Below, piece by piece: positions 1 to 11,519 of a stretch of 64,000 bases of DNA. This stretch comes from Orientallactaga sibirica (Eukaryota > Chordata > Mammalia > Rodentia > Dipodidae). Numbering within the stretch: the stretch's first letter is position 1; each line of letters opens with the position of its first letter. The notes below the pieces were generated by a model. That model saw only the letters and a list, made by a program, of their open reading frames with translations. It was not told the DNA's origin and made no database searches. Position numbers and translations under genes: made by a program. The stretch spans positions 22,987,001 to 23,051,000 of the forward strand of contig JAEOAD010000029.1 of NCBI GenBank assembly GCA_036365145.1. Reading direction: 5' to 3'.

Positions 1-162
1 AATATCCTAACAACATTGAGAATAAACTGAAAATCACCTTTCCGACAAAGCTTGAGAATAGCAGCAATAATGAGTCAAAAGGTAGTTGGAATCTACTAAG
101 GCATGACCCAGGGCCACTGCTATGGTGTTTTCCCAGTGTATTACATGACTTTTACCCTGGGA

Positions 163-296
163 TGTTTTTCACTCTTACCTAGGCTGACCTGGAATTCACT
201 ATATCATGTCATGGGGGACTCAATCTCATGGTGATCCTCCTACCTTTGCCTCCTGAGTGCTGGGACTAAAGGTGTGCACCACCACTCTTAGCTTCC
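163..296 (-). repeat. B1 SINE (diverged)
   Basis: Reverse-complement B1 (7SL-derived). The GGCTGACCTGGAATTCACTA block and the CCTCCTGAGTGCTGGGACTA block, which ends in a GTGCACCACCA motif, are in the expected order. Flanking bases 1-162 and 297-782 are AT-rich and hold nothing I recognise. Confidence 0.85.
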
Positions 297-782
297 CCCT
301 TTTTTGGTTTTGAGGTTCTATCTTATGTCTGAATAATGATTCTATTTAAAAGGCCTTTATCTTTTCCAAATGGTTAGATTAGGTGTCTGCCCTTAACTGT
401 TGTATTTTATAATCAATACCACTCTTATATTCTCTAATTTTCTAAGCTCCATCTGGAAGGGTCTGACATATCAGCTGGAACATCAACAAATATAACGATG
501 CTACCAAAGTTTTATTATTTGAAGTTTCATGTTTTAGATTATAGCAAACAGGATCTTTCCTCCATTAATTTCCCAGTACCACATTTCAGTAAACTTTGAC
601 CACTGAGTAAAAGACAAGAAAGTGGCCATTGACAAAAAGAAAACAATAAAAAGATGTCACTAAGATGTCTTTAACTTATACGATTTCTCTTGGACACAAA
701 GCAAGCAAGAAAAATACTCCAGTACTTGTGTTTAATTGGTTAATAGAAAGAAAATAAAGTAGATCTTTATTTATCTACATAT

Positions 783-897
783 TATTTATTTTTGAGATAG
801 TATCTTATTCTAGGCTTCCTTTAAACTACCTTTATAGTTGAGGATGACTTTGAATTTCAGAATCTTCTGCCTTTACCACCTGAGTGTTGAGATTACC
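783..897 (-). repeat. Old B1 SINE
   Basis: Heavily diverged B1 read on the minus strand. It opens with TTTTGAGATAGTATCTTATT, has a weak central block, and ends with a CTGAGTGTTGAGATTACCA block. The divergence suggests an early insertion. Confidence 0.65.
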
Positions 898-902
898 AGT
901 TT

Positions 903-1040
903 ATGAGGAAGGAAGGAACCAAGGAACAAAGGGAGGATGGAAGGAAGGAAGGGACAAGCGAAACTGAAGTGAGAGGAGGGAGGGAAATAAAGGGAAAGGA
1001 AACAAAAGAAACAGAAACGAAGGGAAGGGAAGATGCTGGT
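903..1040 (+). repeat. Purine-rich GGAAGGAA/GGGAAA low-complexity tract
   Basis: Degenerate GGAA/GGGA repeats on the + strand. The tract starts directly after the old B1, so it may have grown from that element's flank. It gives rise to a spurious Lys/Glu-rich open frame. Confidence 0.8.
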
Positions 1041-1884
1041 ACTCAAAACCAGGACCCCCTCATTCAGGTTAAGCAAACACCCAACCGAGCTATATCCAGC
1101 TTCTATAAAAGGAATTTTCATAGACAATTCTCATTGACTTATTCTAAGTTGATTGTTCCATATTTTAGCATGGTAATAGCTAAACTAATTGTGCAGAGAT
1201 ATATTAAACGAGTGTCTTCTAAAGAAGGAGGAAAACATTTTGAAGGCCTGTGTATGAGAATAGTAGCTGTGGATCAGTATAGCAACTGTAGATCAATATA
1301 GTTGCTGTGGAGCAGCTTAGTTGCTGTGGATTGCTTTGCCTGCCTCAATCCAATTGAGTAATCATCTCTGGAAGACTTTGGTGTGGAGCAATGATGGGTT
1401 TGTAAATTAAATACATTTCTTCCACCTGTTGTTAGTATGTTCATAGGGGAGTTAGTGAGTCAGTTTTGGTCCTCCAAAAGTTGTTCAAAGCTCGGTCACA
1501 GGAAATACTTCTGAGGGTAATGGGATGGGAATTGGATTCATTCAAAGAGTGATTCAGACCACACATTCTGAGAGGAAGAAACATGTGTTTGGAAATAGTC
1601 TTGGCCCCACTGACAGGAAGCCTCCAGAACCATGCATCCCTTCAGAGTAGACCTTGTTTGAGCATTGTTTGCCAATCTCTAACCTTTCTACTCTGCTTAG
1701 TCACTGCTTGGGTGTACTCTGGTCTTGATGATTTTATAAAATTAACGCTCTATTGGCACCTAAAATTATGCTTTTAGATAGTCATTTTCTCTATACCACT
1801 TTCTTAAGGGAAAATTGAGTGGTCCAAGAGTATGTATGTGTACATGTTCATTTATGTGGATATTCATGTGTGTGTGGTGAGGTT
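1041..1884. other. No gene recognised; short imperfect tandem repeat at 1263-1335
   Basis: Mostly unassigned single-copy-looking sequence. Within it, 1263-1335 holds about four imperfect units of 18-20 bases built on TTGCTGTGGA followed by a CAGTATA-like end. No coding signal is visible. Confidence 0.5.
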
Positions 1885-2127
1885 GATGTCGAGGGTCTTA
1901 CTTATGTGTTATGCACCTTAAACTTTGGTATATGGTCTCTCACTGAACCAAGAGTTTAGATATTCAGCTAGAGTATCTAGCCAGTGAGCCTCCAAGATCA
2001 TCATACCAGAGGTTTAGGATCACAATTTATAATCACCATGCCTGACATTTTATGTGGGTCCTAGGGATCCAAGATCCATATGCTGTGTGGCAAATACTTT
2101 ACACAATGAACTACCTCTCCCACACTG
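1885..2127 (-). repeat. B4 SINE (ID+B1 composite), old
   Basis: Minus-strand B4-like order: a CTCTCACTGAACC region, a CCAGTGAGCCTCCAAGATCA block, an ATCACCATGCCTGACATTTT junction, GGTCCTAGGGATCC, and an ID-like end with ACTTTACACAATGAACTACC. Strongly diverged. Confidence 0.6.
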
Positions 2128-2931
2128 GTGATTTTCAGACTTCATAATTTCTTCCATTATTTCTTCTTTATTAGAATTTCCAAGGAAATACTAATCCCAT
2201 GATCCTTATAATTTTCCATTAACATACTTTCTTAGGAAAAGAGTTGAAAATAAGCTCATCTCCTAATTGAATCTATGGAAATCCTCAATTTATGGAAAAA
2301 TGGAGAAATATCCATTGTAAATTGTGAATGAGCCTTAAAGACTATAAGTTCTGAATGGTGAACTTATAAAATCTTGGTCTGGAACTCTTCCTTACCACCA
2401 CCATTAATGGATCACATTGATAGCTAAGCCCTGTAAAACTGTGACCTAATATTCTTGCCTCTATCTCCATTCAAGATGAAAAAGCAAAGAATGGAAGCAG
2501 TGAACAATTCTTGGAACAAAAAGAATCATGATTGACCTTTCCACATTGACCTCATCCAATCTTTACTCTTCTTGCTCCACAAGACCCACACTGGGGAGCT
2601 CTTCTCACATGCAACTCTTTGAATAAAGGATCTAGTCTTTGGTTTTCTTTGATTTTCTTACTTCTGCTAAGCTTTTGTCTGACTGCCTTTCCTTAGTGCT
2701 GTTTGTATATAAGTCCAACATAATCCTCCCTTCCATAGGTGTATTTCAGTGGGTCAAGTGTTCTATTTTGAAGACTAGCTCAGATTTTGATTGTTTAACA
2801 GCTTATTCCTCACAGTATAGAGTCATGTTTCCACATTAGGGAGTTTCTCTAGATTGCGTGGATTGGCATTTAGAAAATGGTATTAGATATATAGATTAGC
2901 ACATGCTAAGGGAGGTTTGTGTGACAAGCCA

Positions 2932-2933
<2 letters not shown>
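2128..2933. other. No feature recognised
   Basis: AT-rich sequence without repeat-family hallmarks or a convincing coding frame on either strand. Confidence 0.5.
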
Positions 2934-2963
<30 letters not shown>

Positions 2964-3155
2964 GAGACAGGACCTCATGTACTTCAGACTAGCCTCAAAC
3001 TCATTAAGAACTAAGGATGAACCTTTATCTTCTTATATTCCTGCATCCACTTTACAGGTGTGCTCCCTCACATCCACATTTTGTTCCATGCTGGGGACGG
3101 AGCAGGACTTCATGCTTTCTAATCAGGGATTCTAACAACTGAGCTACACCGTCTG
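2934..3155 (-). repeat. Dimeric B1-ID SINE with long T run
   Basis: A run of about 29 T (the complement of the A tail) leads into GAGACAGGACCTCATGTACT, a B1 half. An ID-like half follows, with CATGCTGGGGACGGAGCAGG and ACAACTGAGCTACACC. The B1 plus ID order is typical of B1-dID/B4-like dimers. Confidence 0.7.
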
Positions 3156-3178
3156 ATGAAATCCACTATTTTTAACAT

Positions 3179-3351
3179 TTTATTTACTTATTTTTGAGGA
3201 GAGAGAGACCAAGACCTCTTCCCATTGAAAACCAACGCAAGACACATGTGCTTCTTTGTGCACCTAGCTTTATGAAGACACTGGAGATTTGATTCTAGGC
3301 CAGCAGGCTTTGCTTGCAAGTGCCTTTAACCACTGAGCAATCGCTCCAGCT
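3179..3351 (-). repeat. Dip-type tRNA-derived SINE (B2 superfamily)
   Basis: Minus strand. TTTATTTACTTATTTTTGAG precedes a GA-rich stretch. The tRNA-like head lies at the right end (CCTTTAACCACTGAGCAATC, then GCTCCAGC). It abuts the dimeric B1-ID, so the two form a SINE cluster. Confidence 0.8.
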
Positions 3352-4119
3352 GAAATCTGCTCTTCAAGCTGGCTTAAAATTAAAAGAACCCAAGAAACCA
3401 CCTGCTTTTCTCAAAAGTAAGCCAAACACTGAAAAAAAAGTGTTTGGCTGGTTTCATCTGGAAATGTCTTGGATGCTGGTAAGCTAATCAGTTTCTCTAA
3501 TATTTTTTGATGGAAAAATCAAGTACAAAAATATAATGACAGACTGAAAGACAATAGAAAGACTCAAGAAATTTACATGTACCTATATGTACCTCTTGCT
3601 ATATTTAAAATTATACTGTTCTAGTATACTTATTTGTGATAAATAAATGTCTGGATGGAAAATTAGATGTGGCATTTTAGATTGTCTCATCCTTTGAATT
3701 TGACATCCTGGAGGTAGGACCACTAGGATTTTTCATTTACTTCATTGATAGGTACCTGAATTTGTGTGTTTTACGTAGACCAGGGACATTTACATGGTTG
3801 TGTTTATCCAGTAACATACAAAGTACATGGAACATTTACATGGTTCTGTTTATTGAGTAGCATACAAAGTACAAGAGATAGGATTTTAAAAATTGTTAAA
3901 GGCATGGGAAGATCACTACAGAGATGCAGGCATTGCTTCTGTATTAGAAAAATTGTTGGGTGAGGGAGCATGAAACCAGTCTAAAATTGGGTGGATACCA
4001 AGCTGTCTATAGTAGATGCAAAAGAAGAATTACACAACTTGCTTATACATGCCAATGAAGCAGCCTTGGACTCTGCCAGGGGCATTGATTTATAGATTTT
4101 CAAATGGAATAGAAGCCAA

Positions 4120-4153
<34 letters not shown>

Positions 4154-5198
4154 AAAAGAAATGTAATCACAGTGATTTCTGGGTTTTATAATGATAATTA
4201 TATAATTATTTAGAAGTCATGTCAAGCATTATGCTAAGATCTGCACACATTACTTACTGAATGTTTCTTCAACTCTGAGTTCATACTACCTGTAGAGTTC
4301 TAGCATGTGGCTCCTTGGAGCAGTTTTTAGAACCAGATTATCCATACTTAAGTGCTGTCTCCCATTTCCTAGCTTTTTGTCTTGGGGGGTGGGTTGTTAT
4401 AAAGACTGAATGATTTAGCATACCCAAAGTATATGGAATTGTATATATCAAGTTTTCAAAAAGTAATAGTTCATATTTTACTGTGTGGCCTTTAAGACTT
4501 TTTGTGGTCTCACCTATTGCCCCCCTTAGCACTTTAACCTATTTCATGTGCTCCCTTCATCACAGTAAATCAGGGAATCATCACAGAAAATGACATGAAT
4601 TAGCATTTTCCCAGCCATGTGTCAATTCTATATAGAGAGGTTATAGTTCAGGCATCTGAACTTCAGAGTGATACATGAAGAACTGAGTTACATAATTGTC
4701 AAATCATGTCACACTCCATTTTACTTACTACATCATCTTTTACAAGCTGTCCTTGTCCATGCTGGGCTGAGGGTTTTCTACCTATTCTCTGCTTCAGTGC
4801 ATTTATTTTGTGAGCATTGTGTTGGTGATCATTAATTATTCCAGTGTGTTTGTCTACCTTTTTCCATGGATAGTTATTAATCTCCTTACGTATTTAAAGA
4901 AAATCAACCAGAAATACTTAGAGCAGAAATTGTAACTCTAAATGTTTTCAGCAGCTGGTCACATAACATAATTAGAAGTGGCCAGATATAAAAAATATAG
5001 TAGGAGTCACTAGATTATTGAGTAATCAGCTAATAAGTTTTCTTTATCAGTCCTCATTGATTCCTTGAAAGAAACAACTATAATTTAACTTCAGAACAAA
5101 TGAGAGGGTTGACTTCTTCAACAAATAACTATTAAGCACTAATGATGTGCCAGTCTTCAAGTGTCACTAATACAACAGAGAACAAAAAGTCCTTGGTC
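3352..5198. other. No gene; local tandem duplication and a 30-A run
   Basis: Unassigned sequence. At 3785-3876 a unit of about 47 bases (ACATTTACATGGTT ... ACATACAAAGTAC) occurs twice in tandem with several differences. At 4122-4151 there is an uninterrupted A run with no recognised element upstream. There is no credible coding frame. Confidence 0.6.
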
Positions 5199-5350
5199 TG
5201 GGGCTTGGAAGATGGCTCAGTGAATCATATGCTTGCTGTGTAAGCATGACTACTGACTTCAGATCCTCAAAGACTATGTAGATACAGGGTGACATGGGCT
5301 TCTGAACACAGAGACAGCAGATGCCAGGTCAAGTGATAGTGGTTAGGTGC
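5199..5350 (+). repeat. B4-like SINE, partial
   Basis: Plus strand. The head GGGCTTGGAAGATGGCTCAG is followed by GCTTGCTGTGTAAGCATGA and the GACTTCAGATCC block, matching the ID-derived half of B4. The B1 half is eroded. Confidence 0.65.
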
Positions 5351-5610
5351 AAGACAGCTTTCCTTGTAGGTAGTCAGTTTAATGGCACAGACCCAAAAGA
5401 ACATGGAAACTATCCTGCCCTGGTGAAACCAGAATTCTAGTCTCATTCAAAATGGTTATAAAAATCAGCTTCCTGGTTCTTTCTTTGTAATTTTCCCTTG
5501 TTTTGTCCTCCCTTCACCCAGGCATTGGTCCTCTCTAAGTCTGTGCCCCACTCCTGGCTCAACTAACCAACTAAGGTCATTCATATACATTTGAACTTGT
5601 TAATAATGAG

Positions 5611-5720
5611 GGGCTGGAGAGATGGTTAAAAGAATAAAGGCATTTTCTTGTACTTGACAATGACTCATCATAATTGGTTGCTTAATTTATTAATAAAAAG
5701 AAAAAGCTGATCCAAACAGA
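5611..5720 (+). repeat. SINE head fragment (B2/Dip type)
   Basis: GGGCTGGAGAGATGGTTAAA is the A-box side of the tRNA-like head. The body decays at once into AT-rich sequence ending in TTATTAATAAAAAG. Probably an internally deleted copy. Confidence 0.5.
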
Positions 5721-6014
5721 TTTCCTTAGATTTTCCCTCCTAGCACAACTCCCAGCCTGGAGTGGTGGTGAGGGGCTCAGTTTGGGAGATTTCCTGCTTT
5801 AGATCTCTCTTATTTCTATTCTCTCTTAAAATATGTCTTAGTTAATTTACTCTTCTTTGTGTTCATGTCTTTCATTTTTTTGCTAATCATATATAAGAAC
5901 TTGAAATCCACCTGCATGTGGAGTGTTAAGGCCACCCAGGGTCTAGCAAAGCATTGCTGGCTCTGAAATCCATACCGCAAGCCAAATAGGTGAACCCTGG
6001 ATTCAAGATTCTGT

Positions 6015-6175
6015 TCAAGTGGAGAATGATTGAGGAAGATATCCAATGTCAGTCTCTGATCATCTCTCTCACACATGGACATATATAAATGTTTAGCCAT
6101 ACACGAGTGCCCAAATGCAAAAGAGCATGCATATTAACACATACACACACCATATACACATACATATACATATAC
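6015..6175 (+). repeat. B4 SINE 3' part followed by CA/TA simple repeat
   Basis: AAGTGGAGAATGATTGAGGA and CACACATGGACATATATAAA match the 3' end of B4, which normally passes into CACACA sequence. The tail from 6140 to 6180 is a mixed (CA)/(TA) repeat. Confidence 0.65.
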
Positions 6176-6554
6176 ACATGTAAAACAGAGTGGAAAAAGA
6201 GAAATAAAACTCTTTGGCCTTGTGCAATATACATTCTAATAGAGGAAGACAGAAGTATCATAATTCAATGGAAAGAAAGCAGGATATTCTATAAATATCA
6301 TAGATGAGACCCTGGTTAATTAATATTCAGTGGACAGCAAAGGTATGAGTGATAACATGTAACTCAAAACAGAGGCTTGATGGACACAGGGACAGCAGTA
6401 AAACACTTTTAGAATGAGAACTATAGGAAGGACCAGTATTAATCCAGTATACAATTTAACCTTCAGTTAGGGTTAGGATACACATGTATACACATGCATT
6501 TATTGACCAAAAGTTGACACTGGGTACAGTCCTCAATATTTCTCCATCTTATAT

Positions 6555-6757
6555 TTCGAGACAGAGTCTCTCATTGAATGTAAAGTTTACTGATTTCAAT
6601 AGTCAGCCCTAGTAAGCCAGCTATTTCTGCCTCTCAGTGTTGGTATTATAGGTGTACACTGCCATGCTTGGCATTTTTATTTGGATCCTGGGGTTCTGAA
6701 ATCAGGTCTTCATGCTTGTGTGAAAACACATTTTCCACTAATCCAAGTCCCTAACAC
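6555..6757 (-). repeat. B4 SINE
   Basis: Minus strand. It runs from a CGAGACAGAGTCTCTCATTG start through CTGCCTCTCAGTGTTGGTAT and CTGCCATGCTTGGCATTTTT, then TTCTGAAATCAGGTCTTCAT. This is the B1 half followed by the ID half in B4 order. Confidence 0.7.
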
Positions 6758-7516
6758 ACAATTTTTTTAAAAAAATATGGACAGACTTTGATCAATGGTA
6801 TTAAAATTTCACATTGTAACCTTCATCAGTCTTTACCAAGTTAACATGAGGATTGGGTTAAAGGGAAAATATAGTATATTACTATACAGATAGCTGGTGG
6901 GTGGTTTTCTCCATTGAAGGGATTTGACTATGAGAATGGCATGAGATCATCAAAACCTTATATGTAAGTCATTTTATGTTTTTATCCTTTAAGCCATTAA
7001 CAAAGTTCTAGAATAATGGTCATGGCAATAAGCATATACTCTAAGTAGAAGAATCCTGTTGAGAAGTTAATCCTCAGGTTTACAACAACAGAAGTTGAAA
7101 TCAATGATGTTTCAGAGTGATGGGAACTAATTCAACAATCTTAACAGCAACCTTGAACCTTAACTGACTTGTCCCATAACGCCTGAGGCACAGGATCAGG
7201 CTGGGCAAGTAGTGCCTATATCTGAGATCTTGCTCATAAATTTATCACAAATTGGTTTTGTTTTCCTTAGCACTTTAAGCAAGATGAGCTACCCCTTCTG
7301 CTTCTTTGAAGGTTTCCAAGATTATCAATTCCCTTAGATTTTTTGTGATTTTTGACACAATTAAGATGTTTTGGCAATGTTGTGGCTGATTATTCACTGG
7401 TCACCAAGCCTCTTAATGCTAATATTCACAGAATGGTATCAGGTCATACAACCCTGAAACTTATTACAACTTGAAATGATAAAACCATAGTCCCACAACA
7501 GGAAAATAATAAAGGT
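6758..7516. other. No feature recognised
   Basis: AT-rich sequence without repeat hallmarks that I can name and with no open frame worth reporting. Confidence 0.45.
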
Positions 7517-7855
7517 TGTTGCAGTCAGGCTCACATTGCTAGCAGAAATCACTCAACCAACAGCAGCATTTGGGAATTAAAAGGTTGATTTTGGCTTACA
7601 GACTCAAGGGGAAGCTCCACGATCAGGGGAAAACAATGGCATGAGCCCTTGGCATCACCCCCTGGCCAACATAAAGTGGACAATAACAACAGGAGACTGT
7701 GCCAAACACTGGCAAAGGGAAACTGGCTCTAATACCCATAAGCCAGCCCTGAAAAATACACTCCAAGAAGCATTAATTCCCAAATTTCCATCAGCTGGCA
7801 ACCTAGCATTTAGAATACTAAGTTTAAGGGGGGGCACCAGAATCAAACCATGACA
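7517..7855 (-). mobile_element. MaLR (ERVL-MaLR) 3' LTR
   Basis: Read on the minus strand, this LTR begins TGTCATGGTTTGATTCTGGT and ends ACTGCAACA. The same start and end motifs bound the LTRs near 53.5-56.7 kb, and most blocks between are shared with them. It is about 339 bp long. MaLR-internal sequence lies on the upstream (right-hand) side, so this is the 3' LTR of a partly lost element and not a solo LTR. Confidence 0.85.
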
Positions 7856-8350
7856 TTCCATGCCTGGACCCCATAAACTGATAACGATCCATGACATAAA
7901 ATGTAATGCATTCAGTCCATCTTTAAAAGTCCCCATAGTTTTATCAATCCCAATGATCTTCAAACATCCCCATAATCCAAGGTCTTTTAAATGACCCATA
8001 ATACCAAAAAATCACCCCCCAAACCCATAATGGCACAGTAAACATTCACAGTAAACATACAAAAAGATGGCATTGGGCATGGCAAAGAAATGTTCAACAA
8101 ATACAAGATTTAAAACAACTAGGGCAAACATCAAACAGTAGCTCCAAGTCCAACAACTCTAGTCGATGACAAGTCTCCAAGTCCAATAATTCTAACCACT
8201 GACAAGTCTCTGGAGTTCCAATTCTGCCCCTCAAGCTAGTCTAATCACAGTCCTGAAAAACTTCATCAGGGCCGGCAGCTCTCCTTAGCAGCCATCTCGT
8301 GGTCCCAGCATCTCCACTGGGTCTTCATTGCAACCCACAGTTCATCCTTA
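7856..8350 (-). mobile_element. MaLR internal region, 5'-truncated
   Basis: The reverse complement matches the right-hand part of the MaLR internal segments at 53.9-55.0 and 55.3-56.4 kb. Shared blocks are the GGGACCCAGTGGAGATGCTG-like stretch and the polypurine end just before the LTR. Similarity stops near 8350. The piece is clearly older than the 53-56 kb copies, and no coding frame survives. Confidence 0.8.
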
Positions 8351-9016
8351 AATAGCTTTATGAAAAATTAATCTTTGCATGCAACATGTTGGCCAAGTAA
8401 AGGTACCTCAGGACTATAGAATTATTAACTTGCTCTTAATCTGGCATTGCACAGTGTTACTCATTTCTTACCCAACAATTAGTTCGTGTCCATGGAATAC
8501 ATCTTACTGAGATCTGAGAAAGGCAGTATCATGTGGATGAAGAACCCTGTCTAATGTGGGAGTTGGCAGAGTACATGCACTGCACAGAGCTGGAAGGGAA
8601 TACTGCCTGGGCTCACTATTCAACTTAAGGTCTGGTCAAGAAAGATGGCTTTAAAAACAAAGAGTTAACAACTACACATTTCTACAAATATTTTTTAAAA
8701 ATTGTCCAGAGGACTAAAGTAACCTAGAGTTGAACACACAGCTGGTTATGACAAACAATGGAAGAAATGTATCAAGTGTTAGGTCAGTTGTCCTCAACTG
8801 GTGGAGATTTTACCCCTCCCTTTTATCTAGCTAGGGGGATTTCTACTATCTATTGAGACATTTTTGATTGTCATCCCTTGAAAGAGACATGTAAGTTTCA
8901 GTGGATATAAACTGAGAATATTGACTCACATCCTACAAGCCACAATAAGATGTAACATAGTGAATAATTATTCTGTCCTATATACCAACAGTTCAATGTC
9001 AAGAAACCCTGGCCTC
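8351..9016. other. No feature recognised
   Basis: Unassigned AT-rich sequence between the MaLR piece and the B1 at 9018. Confidence 0.45.
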
Positions 9017-9017
9017 A

Positions 9018-9171
9018 CTGGGCATGGTGACACAAGTCTTCATTGCTAGCACTCAGGAGACAAACGTAGGAGGATCACTGTGAATTCAAAGCCAGCCTCT
9101 GATTACAGAGTGAGTTCCATGTCAGCCTGGACTAGAGTGAGACCCTCACTCAAAAAATCCAAAAGCAAAAA
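9018..9171 (+). repeat. B1 SINE, plus strand
   Basis: TGGGCATGGTGACACAAGTC, GTAGGAGGATCACTGTGAAT and CTAGAGTGAGACCCTCACTC occur in B1 order. The A-rich tail (CCAAAAGCAAAAAAAG) leads straight into the microsatellite. Confidence 0.85.
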
Positions 9172-9207
<36 letters not shown>

Positions 9208-9275
9208 AGGAAGGAAGGAAGGAAGGAAGGAAGGAAGGAAGGAAGGAAGGAAGGAAGGAAGGAAGGAAAAGAAAG

Positions 9276-9346
<71 letters not shown>

Positions 9347-9347
9347 A
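9172..9347 (+). repeat. (AAAG)n(AAGG)n(AAAG)n microsatellite
   Basis: About 176 bases of nearly pure tetranucleotide repeat: AAAG, then a block of roughly 15 AAGG units, then AAAG again. It grew from the A tail of the B1 upstream. It yields meaningless Lys/Glu-rich and Phe/Leu/Ser-rich frames on the two strands. Confidence 0.95.
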
Positions 9348-11300
9348 GACAGAGAGGGGAGTAAGGAATGAAAAGAAATCCTTGCTTGGAGAAAGAACAT
9401 AGAAAATAGGAAGGAGACTATAGATTTTAAGCCAGCAGAAGTACAGAGAATAGAAATAAAGTGTGGGTCAGAAAAATTGACAGGACATTCTTTATATTTT
9501 ATTTTCTAAGTTTAAAAAGAAGATCCAGCAAGTACACATATTTTACTCTGGGACAACTCATGGGAATTTCCATTGAAATTCACCTGCTGAATAATGTTTT
9601 AACTTTCAGTCTCTGGTTCCAAATGGAGCATGAGGAGTGAGCTATTTCTCACCCAATGGAGTGTGCCCTTCCGCTGAGAATACAGGTTTTCCAGGTATGA
9701 ATCACAAAAGGGTGAAATTCGGTGTTGCCTCTAGCCTTTTAGGTCTAAGGGAAAGTCCAGGGCTGTGGAGGAATTAAAACTGCCCATCCCAACAGGATTA
9801 AGTTAAGGTAGATGGTAAGCAAAAGGAATGACTGAAGCAGGAGGAAAATGTGTCATAGAAGGTTAGGGGCCTCACAGAACCCCATCTTTGTGTTTCTACA
9901 AGACAAGCACTAACATCCAGGTTGCAGCATGACCTTAATTGCCCTTATTATGCTAGGCATTTCTGGAAGTTCTACTCTTTTATGAAATATCTGGATAGTC
10001 TTATCAAGAGCTAATATGCTTTTATGGGCATGGCAACACAAAACAATCCAATGAGAACATCAAAGTAGAGTCCTAGAAGCAAATCGGTCTTAGAACTCTA
10101 AGGCAGAATTTGTATCTAAGTGTCAATATGCTTCCCATTTACAAAGTCCCATCCATTTTCATAGGTGTGACTGTTCTGTAATAAAGTGTTATTTTCTTGG
10201 AGGGCAAATACCTTGCATAAAAAAAGTACCTTATAAGAGCATCTGTCAATGCCATTATTTCACTCTACTTCTGTTATAGGTCAAACTACGACAGCCTAAG
10301 ACTTTGCAGACTTGCAAGTTTCCAGAATATATTGAAACTGTTATAATGAATTTGAATACTGATTTTAAAAATAGAAGTTTAGTTCTAAATAATTAAACAA
10401 AAATGGGAGTTATCTCAACACTGGTATAGAATTCAGTTATTTATGAAATTGAGAAAGGCATCTATATATTCCTGGCTCTCCCCACTACTTCCATTGGCAT
10501 GTAGGGTTCCTTCCCCACTGCCATGTGCCAGCCTCTGATAGAACTTTTACTGCTCTCAATTGTATTTACTTCTCAGAATTCCTGAGCCTTGATACTAGGT
10601 TCTCTGTGGGAGCTTGATAAATATTCATTGATGGGGATGGTAATGAATACTAGATTTTTTTGGCTCTCTGCTTTCTGACTTCAATCCAGCCATTTCCTTC
10701 TCTCTTCCCTGGGGGAACTGGCAATCTGTTTAAAGCATGTTTGCACTTTGGAATCACAAGAAAGCAGCATAATTATTAGCTTCCAGTGAGTCCCAGACTG
10801 TCAGTTAATTCTCAGGTCTTGCCATTTTCTCTTCTCTACCCACAGAGTTAAGTTTCTGTACAATGAATTAGGTATATCCCTAGAATATCTACTTCTGTGA
10901 TGAGAGGATACTAGGAAGGGACCTTTCTCTCTCACCACAACATCCCAACACACATTATCATACAGCTGCCTGAAATTCTATTATTATCCATTCGTGTAGT
11001 AGAAAATGATCTGTCCCCACTTTATGTCCACTCACCTGTCTGTAACTGAAACAGATTATTAGCATGGGGACATAACTTGGTTAAATTTTAAATCTGCTAG
11101 TGGCTGTCTGTGCCAACTCCATAAAAGTTATTTCATGACATTGGGACTCTATTTACTTCCCTAGGAAGTTGTTGGGCTAGAGAAGAAATTCTCTTTCCTT
11201 TCATCTCATACTTATTCAAAAAATAAAGAAAAGTAAAACTGACTCCCATGAAGATAAAAATGCACTAGTGCTACTGAGGTCATTTAAAAATTCATTGTTT
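9348..11300. other. No feature recognised
   Basis: About 2 kb with no recognisable repeat family and no credible coding frame. Given the repeat density elsewhere, it may be old single-copy sequence. Confidence 0.45.
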
Positions 11301-11301
11301 C

Positions 11302-11497
11302 AGGCTGGAGAGATGGCTTAGCAGTTAAGGCACTTGCCTGCAAATCCCAAGGACCCAGGTTTGATTCTCCAGGTCCCATATTAGCCAGATGTACATCGTG
11401 GCATATGCATCTGGAGTTCATTTGCAGTGGCGAGAGGCCCTGGGGTTCCCATTATCTCTCTATCCTTCTGTAGCAAATAAATAAATAAATAAATAGA
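11302..11497 (+). repeat. Dip-type SINE with target duplication
   Basis: Complete plus-strand copy: GGCTGGAGAGATGGCTTAGC head, GGTTTGATTCTCC B-box region, CTCTCTATCC pyrimidine tract and an (AAAT)n tail. ATTTAAAAATTCATT flanks it on both sides (near 11282 and 11505), as expected for L1-mediated insertion. Confidence 0.92.
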
Positions 11498-11519
11498 AAG
11501 AAAAATTTAAAAATTCATT

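Noticed and set aside
903..1301. 132-codon plus-strand open frame
   Set aside because: Its first third is translated from a GGAA-rich simple tract and the rest resembles no protein, so it is not a supportable gene.
9080..9400. Open frames on both strands rich in Lys/Glu or Phe/Leu/Ser
   Set aside because: They are translations of the AAAG/AAGG microsatellite and the B1 tail.
11302..11380. tRNA-like head sequences in this and about 20 other places
   Set aside because: They carry Pol III box-like motifs but belong to Dip or B4 SINEs; none folds into a full tRNA gene by eye.
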